IMG/VR virus record: IMGVR_UViG_3300044971_003252 | Coordinates: 1 to 29,773 of that record | Reading direction: 5' to 3' (one strand) | From: a virus | DNA length: 29,773 nt | Part shown: in pieces, positions 1 through 7,822 of the stretch | Numbering within the stretch: the first letter of the stretch is position 1 | Layout of the letters: every line of letters begins with the position of its first letter | Notes under the pieces: generated by a model | Database searches by the model: none | What the model was told of the DNA's origin: nothing | The model's input: the letters and a program-made list of their open reading frames with translations, nothing else | Made by a program: the position numbers and the translations under genes

Positions 1-677
1 AGGGGAAGCTCGTCCGCCACCAGGATCAGCTTGCCAGCCTTGAAACCGATCTTCGTCGAGGCGTCACCGTCGTTGCCTTTACCACCAGCGATGAGGGCAA
101 GGCCCGTAAGGTCGTCTGATTTGCCGTTCAAGGTGCCTGTGATTTTACCCGATGAGGAAACCAGTTTGCCGGGAAGGCCTCCCATTGGACCAAAGAAAGC
201 CTCTGCTTCCCCCCAGTATTTCTCAATCACGCCCCAGATACGCATCCTGGACTCTTGGAGCGATGTGGAGGTGACGAGCACCTTGGTATGCTCAGGGTCG
301 ATCAGGAAATTGGCAATCGCCCAGATGGCCCCGAACTGCGACTTGCCGCTGGATGCGTGGCCGGACACACCCAGGAACCGATGCCCCCTGACGTTGGCTA
401 GGATGCGCTCGGCATACGGGTTCCATGTGAATCTGTACCGCGTGTTCGGGTTGTCCCAGATGATTGAAACGAACAACTTGAAGTGCTCCTCCCAAGACAT
501 GAGCTTGTTCCCTGGGATGGAGGAATAATCCTCGTAGTTTCGGAGAATTTCCCTCTCAATGATGACATCCGGCTTGGCAGCAACAGGGTTGCCCTTCACG
601 TCCAGGATCGGGCGGAAGGTAAGGCCGTACTTGACCTTCTTGAACTTGTCAAAAAGCTGCTGTTGCCGGGGGTTCAT
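1..677 (-). CDS. Terminase large subunit, N-terminal part (runs off the left edge)
   Basis: Only the first 225 codons are present. The product is the ATPase/nuclease motor that packages phage DNA into the prohead. The visible part carries a Walker A-like GHASSGKS at about residues 106-113, preceded by an adenine-binding-type segment (FTWNPYAERILANVRGHRFLG), and a Walker B-like LILVADELP at about 217-225, where D-E would be the catalytic pair. The nuclease domain lies outside the window. The ATG at 677 is 3 bases downstream of the stop of the DUF3310 gene, so it is the last visible gene of a tightly packed leftward operon. No strong Shine-Dalgarno precedes it, so translation may be coupled. 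The assignment rests on the ATPase motifs and phage context. Confidence 0.85.
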   Translation of the reverse strand, partial: MNPRQQQLFDKFKKVKYGLTFRPILDVKGNPVAAKPDVIIEREILRNYEDYSSIPGNKLMSWEEHFKLFVSIIWDNPNTRYRFTWNPYAERILANVRGHRFLGVSGHASSGKSQFGAIWAIANFLIDPEHTKVLVTSTSLQESRMRIWGVIEKYWGEAEAFFGPMGGLPGKLVSSSGKITGTLNGKSDDLTGLALIAGGKGNDGDASTKIGFKAGKLILVADELP

Positions 678-679
678 GC

Positions 680-943
680 TCAATCAGGGCAGGACGGGTG
701 ACGAGTCTTGCCTTCTGGATACTCCAGGGCGAGCAGCAGTTCCAGTTCGTGAATCGCCTTGCGGATGTCCTCCGCGCCATTCTTTCGGCGGTGGCGGCAG
801 ATGCGCTTCACAACGCAGCCTTCAAGGAAGTTGAGCTTGTTGGCTGTGATGAACTCGACGGGCTGGATGGCGTTGTCCTTGTAGTGGCTGCCGCCTTCCT
901 GGCGGTTAAGGGGAGATGTATTCATGTGGTCAGAACGGTTCAT
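680..943 (-). CDS. DUF3310 family small phage protein
   Basis: The 87-residue product has the DUF3310 signature: HYKDNAIQPVEFI, then NFLEGCVVKRICRHRRKNG and AEDIRKAIHELELLL. Proteins of this family are common beside phage replication and nucleotide-metabolism genes; their biochemical role is not established. The start was chosen at 943 because AGGAAAGAGAAG lies directly upstream. An upstream ATG at 970 is possible but overlaps the HNH gene further. The gene overlaps the end of the preceding HNH gene by 14 bases and is followed almost at once by the terminase gene. Confidence 0.8.
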   Translation of the reverse strand: MNRSDHMNTSPLNRQEGGSHYKDNAIQPVEFITANKLNFLEGCVVKRICRHRRKNGAEDIRKAIHELELLLALEYPEGKTRHPSCPD

Positions 944-1214
944 TTTCTTCTCTTTCCTGAAACTTGGCAAACTCTATCTTCGACTTCTTCTTGTGGCACG
1001 GGCGGCACAGGAGCTGGAGGTTCCCCGCCTTGTGCTGTTTGCGGTAGAAAACCGTGCGGTGGACGAAGCCTACCGTATGGTGGTGGTGCCCCTGGGCTTC
1101 AATGCAGTCGAACTCAAGCTCCTTCTCGGTGCCGCATTGGACGCAGCAGCCACCCAGGGCGAACACAAGCTTGAACCGGGCGTTCTTGGCCCAGGTGTGG
1201 GGGTGCTGGGGCAT
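930..1214 (-). CDS. Small HNH endonuclease-like protein
   Basis: The 94-residue product has a compact HNH/zinc-finger arrangement: CVQCG, then an acidic ELEFDCIEAQGHHHH segment, then LLCRPCHKKKS, giving two Cys-x2-Cys pairs that should hold a structural zinc. Small HNH proteins next to terminase genes are known to assist terminase cutting in several phages, so that role is plausible given the position 250 bp upstream of the large terminase. It could equally be a free-standing nicking or homing enzyme. The ATG at 1214 follows GGAGGAGTGG in the methyltransferase 3' end; a longer start at 1235 would overlap that gene. Confidence 0.75.
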   Translation of the reverse strand: MPQHPHTWAKNARFKLVFALGGCCVQCGTEKELEFDCIEAQGHHHHTVGFVHRTVFYRKQHKAGNLQLLCRPCHKKKSKIEFAKFQEREENEPF

Positions 1215-1215
1215 G

Positions 1216-2106
1216 TCAGATCCACTCCTCCTCAAATCCAGTCTTCTTGGAAACAGTCGAGATATGCTCCGACAAACTCCGCTGCGACTTGCGGGACGAT
1301 GGCATTGCCAGCTCCGCGCAGGATGACCATTCTTGCGGGGGAAAACCCATCAACCAAAGGGAAAAAAGCGGGTTCAGTCGGGGCGCGGCGGGTTTTTCCA
1401 TCTCGGCACTGGATGGGTTTTGAGTCTGTCCAGCCAGCCACACCACTCTCCCCAAAAGTCCGTTTGTCTTGACCGTTCCCACTGAAGCTCCGTCCTTCCA
1501 ATCCCGAGTGGTGGCCGTCGGCCAGCCCGCCAGTTTGGCCGCTCCTGGCAGCTTCAGGAAAATCTCCCGTTTCCCGTCCTGCTGAGTTTTGCCGTAACAA
1601 TGGGTGCTGCCCGTGATGTCGTTCACAATCGGAGTTGGCCAGCACGTTAGCATTGCCGCCCCTGGCAAATCCTGGCGCTCTCCCTTGTAGCTGCGTCCCT
1701 GCGGGCCTTTCCAATCTCTCGCCTTTGCTGTGGGCCACCCAGTAGAGCCGCTGGCGGATGTGCGGAGCGCCGACGCCCGCAGCGCACAAATCGGCTCCTG
1801 CCCGTTGATAGGCCATTCCTTCCAGGTCAGCGAATACTCCGGCGAGCCAATCCCGGCCAGCCTTGCTCGCAACTTGCTCGCCAAACACGACTGGAGGCTT
1901 GCAGGCTCGGATGAGTTCGGCAAAGACGGGCCACAAGTGCCGTTCATCTTCAGTCCCTCGGCCTTTCCCCGCAACGCTGAATGGCTGGCATGGCAGGCTT
2001 GCACACCAGACTGGTCGGTCTTCAGGCCATCCGGCAAGTGTGAGGGCAAAGGCCCATCCTGAAATACCGTTAAAAAAGTGGCATTGAGTGTATTTTGTGA
2101 GTTCAT
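1216..2106 (-). other. Long alternative-frame ORF inside the cytosine methyltransferase gene
   Basis: A 296-codon frame lies within and slightly beyond the methyltransferase gene. It is not random-looking: it holds LTWKEW, three tryptophan repeats (GWPTAKARDWKG, CWPTPIVNDITG, GWPTATTRDWKDG) and LNPLFSLWLMGFPPQEW. From memory, WPTP/RDWKDG repeats followed by LNPxxSxWLMGxP occur in phage proteins annotated as methylase-associated, some probably being this same overlapping frame. It ends EEEWI-stop, like several real genes here. No good ribosome site was found for it. It could be a translated overlapping gene, a frameshift product, or a by-product of repeats in the main frame. Confidence 0.35.
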
Positions 2107-2224
2107 CGGGGTTTATGTCGGATACGGATTTACACACTACGTCTCCTGGAGGGATAAATCCCGCCTTTATCAACTCTTGTGTCCAAGCGCACACTTTCGG
2201 ATCTATGTCGTTGTAAAAATTCAT
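1232..2224 (-). CDS. DNA cytosine-C5 methyltransferase (Dcm-type, phage)
   Basis: The 330-residue protein should transfer methyl groups from SAM to cytosine C5, probably protecting phage DNA from host restriction. Seen motifs: a motif I-like HFFNGISGW (about 49-57), catalytic motif IV LPCQPFS with Cys79, motif VI-like VVFGEQVAS (about 112-120) where most enzymes have ENV, motif VIII RQRLYWVA (about 158-165) and motif X GNAIVPQVAAEF near residue 306. The region between VIII and X, where target recognition normally sits, is low in recognisable structure and is fully open in a second frame (see 1216-2106). The ATG overlaps the stop of the upstream homing endonuclease (ATGA) but lacks a convincing ribosome site, unlike most neighbours. 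Confidence 0.9.
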   Translation of the reverse strand: MNFYNDIDPKVCAWTQELIKAGFIPPGDVVCKSVSDINPDELTKYTQCHFFNGISGWAFALTLAGWPEDRPVWCASLPCQPFSVAGKGRGTEDERHLWPVFAELIRACKPPVVFGEQVASKAGRDWLAGVFADLEGMAYQRAGADLCAAGVGAPHIRQRLYWVAHSKGERLERPAGTQLQGRAPGFARGGNANVLANSDCERHHGQHPLLRQNSAGRETGDFPEAARSGQTGGLADGHHSGLEGRSFSGNGQDKRTFGESGVAGWTDSKPIQCRDGKTRRAPTEPAFFPLVDGFSPARMVILRGAGNAIVPQVAAEFVGAYLDCFQEDWI

Positions 2225-2658
2225 CGTATTGGCCTGAACCCAAAAGAGCCTGTGTATTGATTGCCGCCAAAGCCGTGACGTTTACCGTGTTCACTGGCTT
2301 CAATTAGCTCCAAATTTTCAAGATTGTTGTTTTCTTTATCTCCGTCCTTGTGATGGATTTGCATTCCTTTTGGGATTTCACCTTTTGAGGCTACCCAAAC
2401 ATCCTGATGGAGATATCTCCTGCCGCACCTAGTTTCGGCAAAGTAGCCGTTTGGCCTCCGCGAGTACTTTTTGTTTTTCCACACTATAAAAGGCAACGGC
2501 TTTCTTCTAGGACGAAGGGGGAGGCTTCTTTTTCTAAATCTTTCGTAAACTGTCTGGCGGCTAACTCCAAAAGCCTTGCCTACTTCGGCAAGAGACAAAC
2601 CCGCGCAATACAAGTAGTACATCTCTTTTGTTGTTTTTAAATCAGGTACGCAGCTCAT
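2221..2658 (-). CDS. HNH homing endonuclease with N-terminal helix-turn-helix
   Basis: The 145-residue product has an N-terminal HTH (LSLAEVGKAFGVSRQTVYERF), a YSRRPNGYF segment, a LHQDVWVASKGEIPKGM stretch and the HNH core IHHKDGDKENNNLENLELI ending in SEHGKRHG. This is the layout of free-standing phage HNH homing endonucleases. The gene is visibly more AT-rich than its neighbours and has its own consensus-like promoter, both signs of late arrival. It sits exactly between the SNF2 helicase and methyltransferase genes, and its TGA overlaps the methyltransferase ATG. The ATG at 2658 begins about 7 bases after the -10 box, so the transcript may be leaderless. Confidence 0.9.
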   Translation of the reverse strand: MSCVPDLKTTKEMYYLYCAGLSLAEVGKAFGVSRQTVYERFRKRSLPLRPRRKPLPFIVWKNKKYSRRPNGYFAETRCGRRYLHQDVWVASKGEIPKGMQIHHKDGDKENNNLENLELIEASEHGKRHGFGGNQYTGSFGFRPIR

Positions 2659-2665
2659 TAAAGGG

Positions 2666-2693
2666 TATATAATGAATGGCTTACAAATGTCAA
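2666..2693 (-). promoter_or_regulatory. Sigma70-like promoter of the homing endonuclease
   Basis: On the minus strand TTGACA (2693-2688), a 16-base spacer and TATATA (2671-2666) stand just before the ATG at 2658. It is the strongest consensus promoter in the leftward block and lies inside an otherwise coupled operon. Confidence 0.7.
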
Positions 2694-2705
2694 CCTTTTT
2701 ATACG

Positions 2706-4133
2706 CTATATCCACTCTTCCTCCTCGACAAACTCGATCTTCTTCCCGCTGTCACGACATGACTCAAGAAGCTGCAACGCCGTGAGCAGGCGGTCCTCCG
2801 TCGCCCTCTTCTCCTCCACCACCGTAGCCACGGCCTCATCGACCGTCCCGGGGCACATGAGCCTCCACACCTTGACGACGGCATCCTGTCCACGGCGTTC
2901 CAGCCGTCCGATTGTCTGCTCGTAGTCGTCACGGGAATAGGTCAGGGACATCCACACCAAGTTGTTTCCTCCTGCCTGGAGGTTGAGGCCGTGGGACATT
3001 GACTTGGGGTGGGCAACCAGCATGGGTATCCTGCCTGCGTTCCATTCATCCAGCATGTCCTTCTGGGCCTTCAACCCTTTGGCGTCCTGGAAGAACTTGG
3101 CCCTTGGAAACTTCTCCCGGATGCGTGCGAGTTCGTGCTTGAATGCAACGGCCACTAGAAGCGGGCTGTCCGCCTCCTTGGCGATGCGCTCCAACGCCTT
3201 GAGCTTCAGGTCGTGCAGTTCGTGATACTTCCCCTCCTCGTCATATACGCTGCCCGAGGTGAACTGGAGGAGCTTGGACACCAATGCCGCTGCGTTCGCC
3301 GCCGTGATGTCCTTGTCCTTGCGTATTTGCAGCACCAGCTCACGCTCAAACTCACGGTAACGCTGCGCGAGATCGTGGGGCAGCTGGATCTCAACGTCCT
3401 CCACAACCGTTTCAGGCAGGTTGAGCCAGTCCTTCGACCGCAGGGTGAGTGTGATGTCGGCAATGCGGTTCTCAATCTTCTCCTGCGACCCCGGCAGCTC
3501 CTTCCATTGGTAGCCCTGGTAGCCTGTTGGGCGGAAATAGGCTTGTTTGAACATGTCAAAGGCCCGACCGAGGCGCTGCCCTCCATCCACGAAACGCACC
3601 TGGGCGAACAGATCAAGAAGTGTGTTCGGAGCGGGTGTTCCGGTAAGGCCCCAAATCCTTGCGTGTTCTTCGTGCTTCACTTCGCGGCGATAGGCGTTGA
3701 CCCTTTTGGACGACGGGTTACGGATTTTTCCAATCTCGTCGATCACCACCGTATCGTAAGGGACATTCAGCCCCACGTCCTTCCTCCCCTTGATGAGCTT
3801 GAGCAGCACGGGGATGGACTCAAAGTTGACGACGTAGAGGTGCGCCTTCCCCTGGAGGAACGCACGCTTGCCCGCCTCGGTGCGCAGGTTCGCCACGCGC
3901 AGCCATTTGAAGTCGTCCCACCGCTGCACCTCCATCGGCCATGTCAGATTGGCAACGCGCATGGGGGCGACGATCAACGCCCCGCAGGACTCACCCGAGC
4001 CAATCAGCTTTGACAGGGCACGCAGCGTCGCCGCCGTCTTGCCAATGCCGACGCCGACAAAGCCGAGGGCGTGCGGATGGTTCAGCAGGTGCTCGGTGAG
4101 CATGTCCTGCGGGGTGGAGCCGGGGAACTTCAT
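2706..4133 (-). CDS. SNF2/DEAD-type helicase (superfamily 2 ATPase)
   Basis: The 475-residue protein has the two-lobe SF2 layout. Lobe 1: Walker A GVGIGKT (about 27-33), motif Ia-like LIVAPMRVANLTW, Walker B VIDEIGKI (about 130-137, DEIG replacing the usual DEAH/DESH), and motif III LTGTP (about 163-167). Lobe 2: SHGLNLQAG (motif V) and QTIGRLERRGQ (motif VI with its arginines). Phage relatives sit in replication modules with VRR-NUC and family A polymerase and are presumed DNA remodellers. The start at 4133 was preferred over a GTG at 4139 because it makes an ATGA overlap with the methyltransferase stop and follows AGGAGGAAGC. It ends EEEEWI, encoded by another GAGGAGGAAG run. Confidence 0.93.
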   Translation of the reverse strand: MKFPGSTPQDMLTEHLLNHPHALGFVGVGIGKTAATLRALSKLIGSGESCGALIVAPMRVANLTWPMEVQRWDDFKWLRVANLRTEAGKRAFLQGKAHLYVVNFESIPVLLKLIKGRKDVGLNVPYDTVVIDEIGKIRNPSSKRVNAYRREVKHEEHARIWGLTGTPAPNTLLDLFAQVRFVDGGQRLGRAFDMFKQAYFRPTGYQGYQWKELPGSQEKIENRIADITLTLRSKDWLNLPETVVEDVEIQLPHDLAQRYREFERELVLQIRKDKDITAANAAALVSKLLQFTSGSVYDEEGKYHELHDLKLKALERIAKEADSPLLVAVAFKHELARIREKFPRAKFFQDAKGLKAQKDMLDEWNAGRIPMLVAHPKSMSHGLNLQAGGNNLVWMSLTYSRDDYEQTIGRLERRGQDAVVKVWRLMCPGTVDEAVATVVEEKRATEDRLLTALQLLESCRDSGKKIEFVEEEEWI

Positions 4134-4906
4134 ATCCACGCTTCCTCCTGTGCTGGAACTCCGAGGAGTCGCTCCTGTGCAATTTTGAAGTACTTGTCAT
4201 CCCGCTCGATGCCGATGAAGCTCCTGTTGGTGTTCTTGGCTGCTACTCCTGTCGTGCCGCTGCCCATCGTGAAGTCGAGCACCGTGTCCCCCTCGTTGGT
4301 GTAGGTCTTGATGAGGTACTCCATCAGGGCGACGGGCTTCTGGGTGGGGTGTTTAGCGCCTGTCACCGAATCAAAATGCAATAGTTGCGTTGGATACCCA
4401 GTCCATTCTTGCAGGTATTCGTCTTTGTGAGAAGGCCTTTTCCCGAATGCACTCTCGTCGCCATGCCTTTCTTTTGTGTTTTTAGCAACTCTCGGGGAAT
4501 ACACGAGGCCTTGGGGGTTATACTCCATGCGGTCTTCGGATTTACCAGAATGGGCTATTTGCCCTTTAGAAAACACGCACACGTCCTCATAGTTCTTGAG
4601 GGGCATATTCTTTGCTTGAGCAAAGCCGCTGGGCCTTGATTTTACCCACACCCAGCAATATTTGAAAGCCTCAATCTGGCTCATCACCAGCGCCGAGGTG
4701 AAGGGCTGCGAAGCCGTGAACACCGCCGCACCGTTCGGCTTGAGCACTCGCCAGACCTGCTTCCACATGGGTTCAAACGGGATCACGCTGTCCCATTTGC
4801 AGGCGGTCGTGCCGTAAGGGGGATCTGTCAGAACGAGGTCAACGCTCCTGTCAGGGACGTTGAGGAACTGCTCAAGGCAGTCGCCGTGAAAGAGTTGAAC
4901 GCTCAT
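4130..4906 (-). CDS. DNA N4-cytosine/N6-adenine methyltransferase
   Basis: The 258-residue enzyme has catalytic motif IV TDPPYG near residue 28 and the SAM-binding motif DFTMGSGTTG near residue 218, i.e. the motif IV-before-I order of beta-class amino-methyltransferases, plus the typical GAKHPTQKPVALMEYLI segment. It should methylate exocyclic amines of adenine or cytosine, most likely for restriction avoidance alongside the C5 enzyme at 1232-2224. The ATG at 4906 overlaps the VRR-NUC stop (GGCGAATGGGTATGA). Its last codons (EEAWI-stop) contain AGGAGG serving the helicase gene. Confidence 0.93.
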   Translation of the reverse strand: MSVQLFHGDCLEQFLNVPDRSVDLVLTDPPYGTTACKWDSVIPFEPMWKQVWRVLKPNGAAVFTASQPFTSALVMSQIEAFKYCWVWVKSRPSGFAQAKNMPLKNYEDVCVFSKGQIAHSGKSEDRMEYNPQGLVYSPRVAKNTKERHGDESAFGKRPSHKDEYLQEWTGYPTQLLHFDSVTGAKHPTQKPVALMEYLIKTYTNEGDTVLDFTMGSGTTGVAAKNTNRSFIGIERDDKYFKIAQERLLGVPAQEEAWI

Positions 4907-5229
4907 ACCCATTCGCCTCGTTTGCCGTGAATCCTCAGAGTGAGCAGGTAGTCGATAAACTCCTCGGCCTTCTTCACGTCGTCGTGCCATTCGACGAGTG
5001 CTCCGTTCTGCCTCAGAGCGTCCATCTCACGGTATTGCAGGGGTGTCGGCTTGTTGCCGGGACGTTTGACCTCAAGGAATCCAATGACACCGTGAGGGGT
5101 GACAATGATGCGGTCAGGAACCGCCCGCTGGGCAGGCGAGGTGAACTTCCGCACGATGCAGCCCTTGCTCTTGGCGTAGGCGACGATCTTTTTCTCGATG
5201 TCCTTTTCGAGGACTTTGATCGCACTCAC
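4903..5229 (-). CDS. VRR-NUC domain nuclease
   Basis: The 108-residue protein is nearly all VRR-NUC domain, a PD-(D/E)XK-type nuclease fold: EKKIVAYAKSKGC at the start, then RAVPDRII (the acidic residue after P) and the E-x-K pair in FLEVKRPG, then TPLQYREMDALR. Stand-alone phage versions are thought to process branched DNA during replication or recombination. The start is GTG at 5229, in a GTGA overlap with the DUF3850 stop and behind CAGGAGGAGC. It lies between DUF3850 and the amino-methyltransferase in a coupled set. Confidence 0.92.
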   Translation of the reverse strand: MSAIKVLEKDIEKKIVAYAKSKGCIVRKFTSPAQRAVPDRIIVTPHGVIGFLEVKRPGNKPTPLQYREMDALRQNGALVEWHDDVKKAEEFIDYLLTLRIHGKRGEWV

Positions 5230-5567
5230 AGCGGCAGCTCCTCCTGGGTTGAATCACGGTGCGCAGGGTCTAGCAGGTCGAGGCCCAGGACAAACTGGTT
5301 GAACGGCTGGCGGAAGTTGGAGACGTAGGTCACCTCGACCTTCAGCTCGTTGCCCGTGTACCTGCCCTTGCTGCCGAGGCAGGCCGGGCAGCAGGTGTCG
5401 CCGATGTGATCCTCGCCCCTTCCTTTGCACGGCTCGCAGGGAATGAACTCCTGGAGGATCAGGATGTCCCCCTGTTCAAATCTGCCTCTGCGGATTTCAA
5501 AGGGCCTGTCTCCGGCACGGGTGGCACGGAACGGGGCGGGGTAGGTTTTCAGTTTGTGCGTGGTCAT
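5226..5567 (-). CDS. DUF3850 (PUA/ASCH-like) protein with a cysteine-rich insert
   Basis: The 113-residue protein begins HKLKTYPAPFRATRAGDRPFEIRR and continues GDILILQEF, the DUF3850 pattern related to the ASCH/PUA RNA-binding fold. Between the strands it has a zinc-knuckle-like insert, CEPCKGRG...CCPACLGSKG, with DnaJ-type CxxCxGxG spacing that ordinary DUF3850 proteins usually lack. The molecular function is unknown; RNA or modified-nucleotide binding is a guess from the fold. The start at 5567 has CAATACCC upstream instead of a Shine-Dalgarno. Its 3' end holds CAGGAGGAG, which serves the VRR-NUC gene. Confidence 0.8.
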   Translation of the reverse strand: MTTHKLKTYPAPFRATRAGDRPFEIRRGRFEQGDILILQEFIPCEPCKGRGEDHIGDTCCPACLGSKGRYTGNELKVEVTYVSNFRQPFNQFVLGLDLLDPAHRDSTQEELPL

Positions 5568-5576
5568 GGGTATTGG

Positions 5577-7694
5577 TTACTTCTTGTAGAATTTGACGAC
5601 ATCGCCCTCGGCCTTCAGCGGCATTCCTTCGGCCCAGGATGGAAGGTCGGTGAGCAGGGAGACGAACTCCTCAAGGCTCTGTCCTTTCTTCGGGTGGTAG
5701 TATGCCAGCGCCTCGTCATGGATCAAGGCGCAGATTTCATACCCTGCGCGTGAGGCGTTGATCGCGCCGTGGGCCATGAAGTCGGCACAGACGCCCTGGC
5801 AAAGGTTCTCCACCAGCACGCCGCCATGCGTGGCGACACGCCCCCAGTTCACCGTCTTGGGAAGCTGCCCGTAGAAGGTGAGGGCGTCCTTCATCTTGGC
5901 ATCGGGAGCCGTGCGCCGGATCACGGCCATCTGCTCAGGAGAAGGATTGAGCATCTTCTTCCACGTCACTTCAACGTCCTCCTTGCCATCAGGCAGCCTG
6001 ACCTTCTTCTCCACCTTCCAGGTGAGCATCTTCTCAATCTTCGGTTCGGGATAGGCGATTCGACGACCGCTGGGCATCACCATGAACAGGTAGTCCATTC
6101 CCGCCGTCTTGGCCGTGAAGAAGTGGCAGCGGACGCCGAACGAAATCTTCTTCATCGGATTGCGGACAGCCTGGATCGCAGCCTGCTCCGTCTCGTTCCA
6201 AAGCCTGACTATCTGAGGCGACGCTTCACGCCATGCCGACACGATGCCGGGAAGCTCCTCCTTGGTGAGTCCCTGCTTGAGAGCGCCCATCTTCTCCATC
6301 GCCCCTGGGCCGCCGCGATAGCCAAGCGCCAATTCGGCAACCTTACCTTTCTGTCTCAATGGGTGCGCTTTGCCGTTCTGCTTCTTGTAACGGTCAAATT
6401 CTTCAAGGGGCACGTTAAACATCTGACCAGCAGACGCCTCGTAAATACGACCATGCGTGTTGAACACGTCGAGACGCCACTTCTCGTTAGCCTGCCAAGC
6501 CAGGGCGCGAGCCTCAATCGCCGCGTAGTCGGCGTCCAGCATCGGCCCTCCTTCGACATCGTGGATGAAGTGACGGATGCAGGAGGACACGACCTCCAGG
6601 CTTGATCCATACATCAACTCCAGCCACGCCGGGTCAACGCCTTCCTGGATGGCGGCGTAGGCGTCCTCCGTCTCGTCAATCGTCGGGCGCTTGAAGTTCT
6701 GCGGCTGCACCAGCGACGCGCTCCATCGTCCTGTCCCCGCCCCGTGGAACGTGAGCGTTCCCCTCACACGGTTGTCGTGCGGTCCTGCGCAGGCCAGCAT
6801 GGCGGGAATCTTCTTGAGCGAGGCAAAGCTGATCCTCTTCTTGAGCAGCAGCGCCTTGCCGACTTCGCTGGACGGGTCGAAGTCCTCGTCCTCAATGACC
6901 TCCTCCAGCGTGCCGGATTGCAGGTTCTCGCGCTCGTAGCCACGCTCCTTGAGCCACGCGAGGAACTTGGCGTTCTGGTTGGGAGACAGTCCGGTGAGCC
7001 TCTCAAACTGCGCCGAGATGCGGGCGCTTTCCTTCTCCACGATGACCTGCGCCTTGCGCAGGGCGCCCAGGTTCACCGGGAAGCCACGGGAGTTGATTTC
7101 CAGGTCAAGCTGGAACGTCTGAAGAGGGAACCCCTTCAACTCAAAGTCCTTGAGCTTCTGGTGAATCTCCTGCTCCACACGCACGTCCTGGCGGCAGTAT
7201 TCACAGAACTGCTCAAAGGCTTCCATGTCCTCCTCCGGCTCGACCCACAAACCCGTCTTGCCGTTGGGGATGGAGAACTTGCGAATCAGACCGCCGCCGT
7301 TATCGTCTTTCTGGTTGGTCAGCTTGAGCGCCTCGGCCAGGCGCTTCAACGAGGATGGCAGCGCGGCACGCCTGCCCATGGCTGCGGTGCAGCGCCACTG
7401 GTGATGCCCGGGAGCCTTGAACCCCGTGGTCTTTTCAAAGAGTGCGTCGGTGATGGGCACCTCAAAGCCCGTGGCGTTGTGGGCGTAGATGATCGTCTCC
7501 GGCCTGCCCATCTCACGCATCAGCGCCTCGGCCTTCCTGTCGTGGTTCCAGGGCGTCCAGACAACGGGATCGCCGCGCTCCTCGGCAATGCCGATGCACA
7601 GGATTTCCGTGGAGGGGTCGAAGGCGTAGCGCCAGCCGCCCACTTTGGGCAGGTCGGCGAGCGACCGGGTTTCGTAATCGAGATGAAGGATCAT
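5577..7694 (-). CDS. DNA polymerase, family A (with 3'-5' exonuclease domain)
   Basis: The 705-residue replicative polymerase starts with the proofreading exonuclease domain: LDYETRS (Asp6, Glu8), YAHNATGFE near 70-78 and YCRQDV near 166-171 supply the metal-binding acids. The polymerase palm follows: TGRWSASLVQPQNFKRP, motif A DADYAAIEARALAW (about 387-400), motif B RQKGKVAELALGYRGG (about 447-462) and motif C LIHDEALAY near residue 665. There is no 5'-3' exonuclease domain, as usual for phage enzymes. The ATG at 7694 puts the first exonuclease motif at residue 6, a natural N-terminus, but it has no clear ribosome site. Upstream is a 440-bp non-coding stretch with a tRNA. Confidence 0.97.
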   Translation of the reverse strand: MILHLDYETRSLADLPKVGGWRYAFDPSTEILCIGIAEERGDPVVWTPWNHDRKAEALMREMGRPETIIYAHNATGFEVPITDALFEKTTGFKAPGHHQWRCTAAMGRRAALPSSLKRLAEALKLTNQKDDNGGGLIRKFSIPNGKTGLWVEPEEDMEAFEQFCEYCRQDVRVEQEIHQKLKDFELKGFPLQTFQLDLEINSRGFPVNLGALRKAQVIVEKESARISAQFERLTGLSPNQNAKFLAWLKERGYERENLQSGTLEEVIEDEDFDPSSEVGKALLLKKRISFASLKKIPAMLACAGPHDNRVRGTLTFHGAGTGRWSASLVQPQNFKRPTIDETEDAYAAIQEGVDPAWLELMYGSSLEVVSSCIRHFIHDVEGGPMLDADYAAIEARALAWQANEKWRLDVFNTHGRIYEASAGQMFNVPLEEFDRYKKQNGKAHPLRQKGKVAELALGYRGGPGAMEKMGALKQGLTKEELPGIVSAWREASPQIVRLWNETEQAAIQAVRNPMKKISFGVRCHFFTAKTAGMDYLFMVMPSGRRIAYPEPKIEKMLTWKVEKKVRLPDGKEDVEVTWKKMLNPSPEQMAVIRRTAPDAKMKDALTFYGQLPKTVNWGRVATHGGVLVENLCQGVCADFMAHGAINASRAGYEICALIHDEALAYYHPKKGQSLEEFVSLLTDLPSWAEGMPLKAEGDVVKFYKK

Positions 7695-7822
7695 GAGAAA
7701 GCATTAGCCCGGTATTTTCGCACCCGCCGGGGCGGTCGTTGGCCGTTGATGAGGGTGTTGGCCCACCCATAGAAAATGTTTCCCGCCCGCCTGCCAAAAT
7801 CCCTCGCAAGGATTTAGTGTTT

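Noticed and set aside
3213-4013. 266-codon plus-strand frame
   Set aside because: It is antisense to the SNF2 helicase, which has an intact motif set and a coupled start.
6744-7772. 342-codon plus-strand frame
   Set aside because: It is antisense to the DNA polymerase gene and lacks recognisable features.
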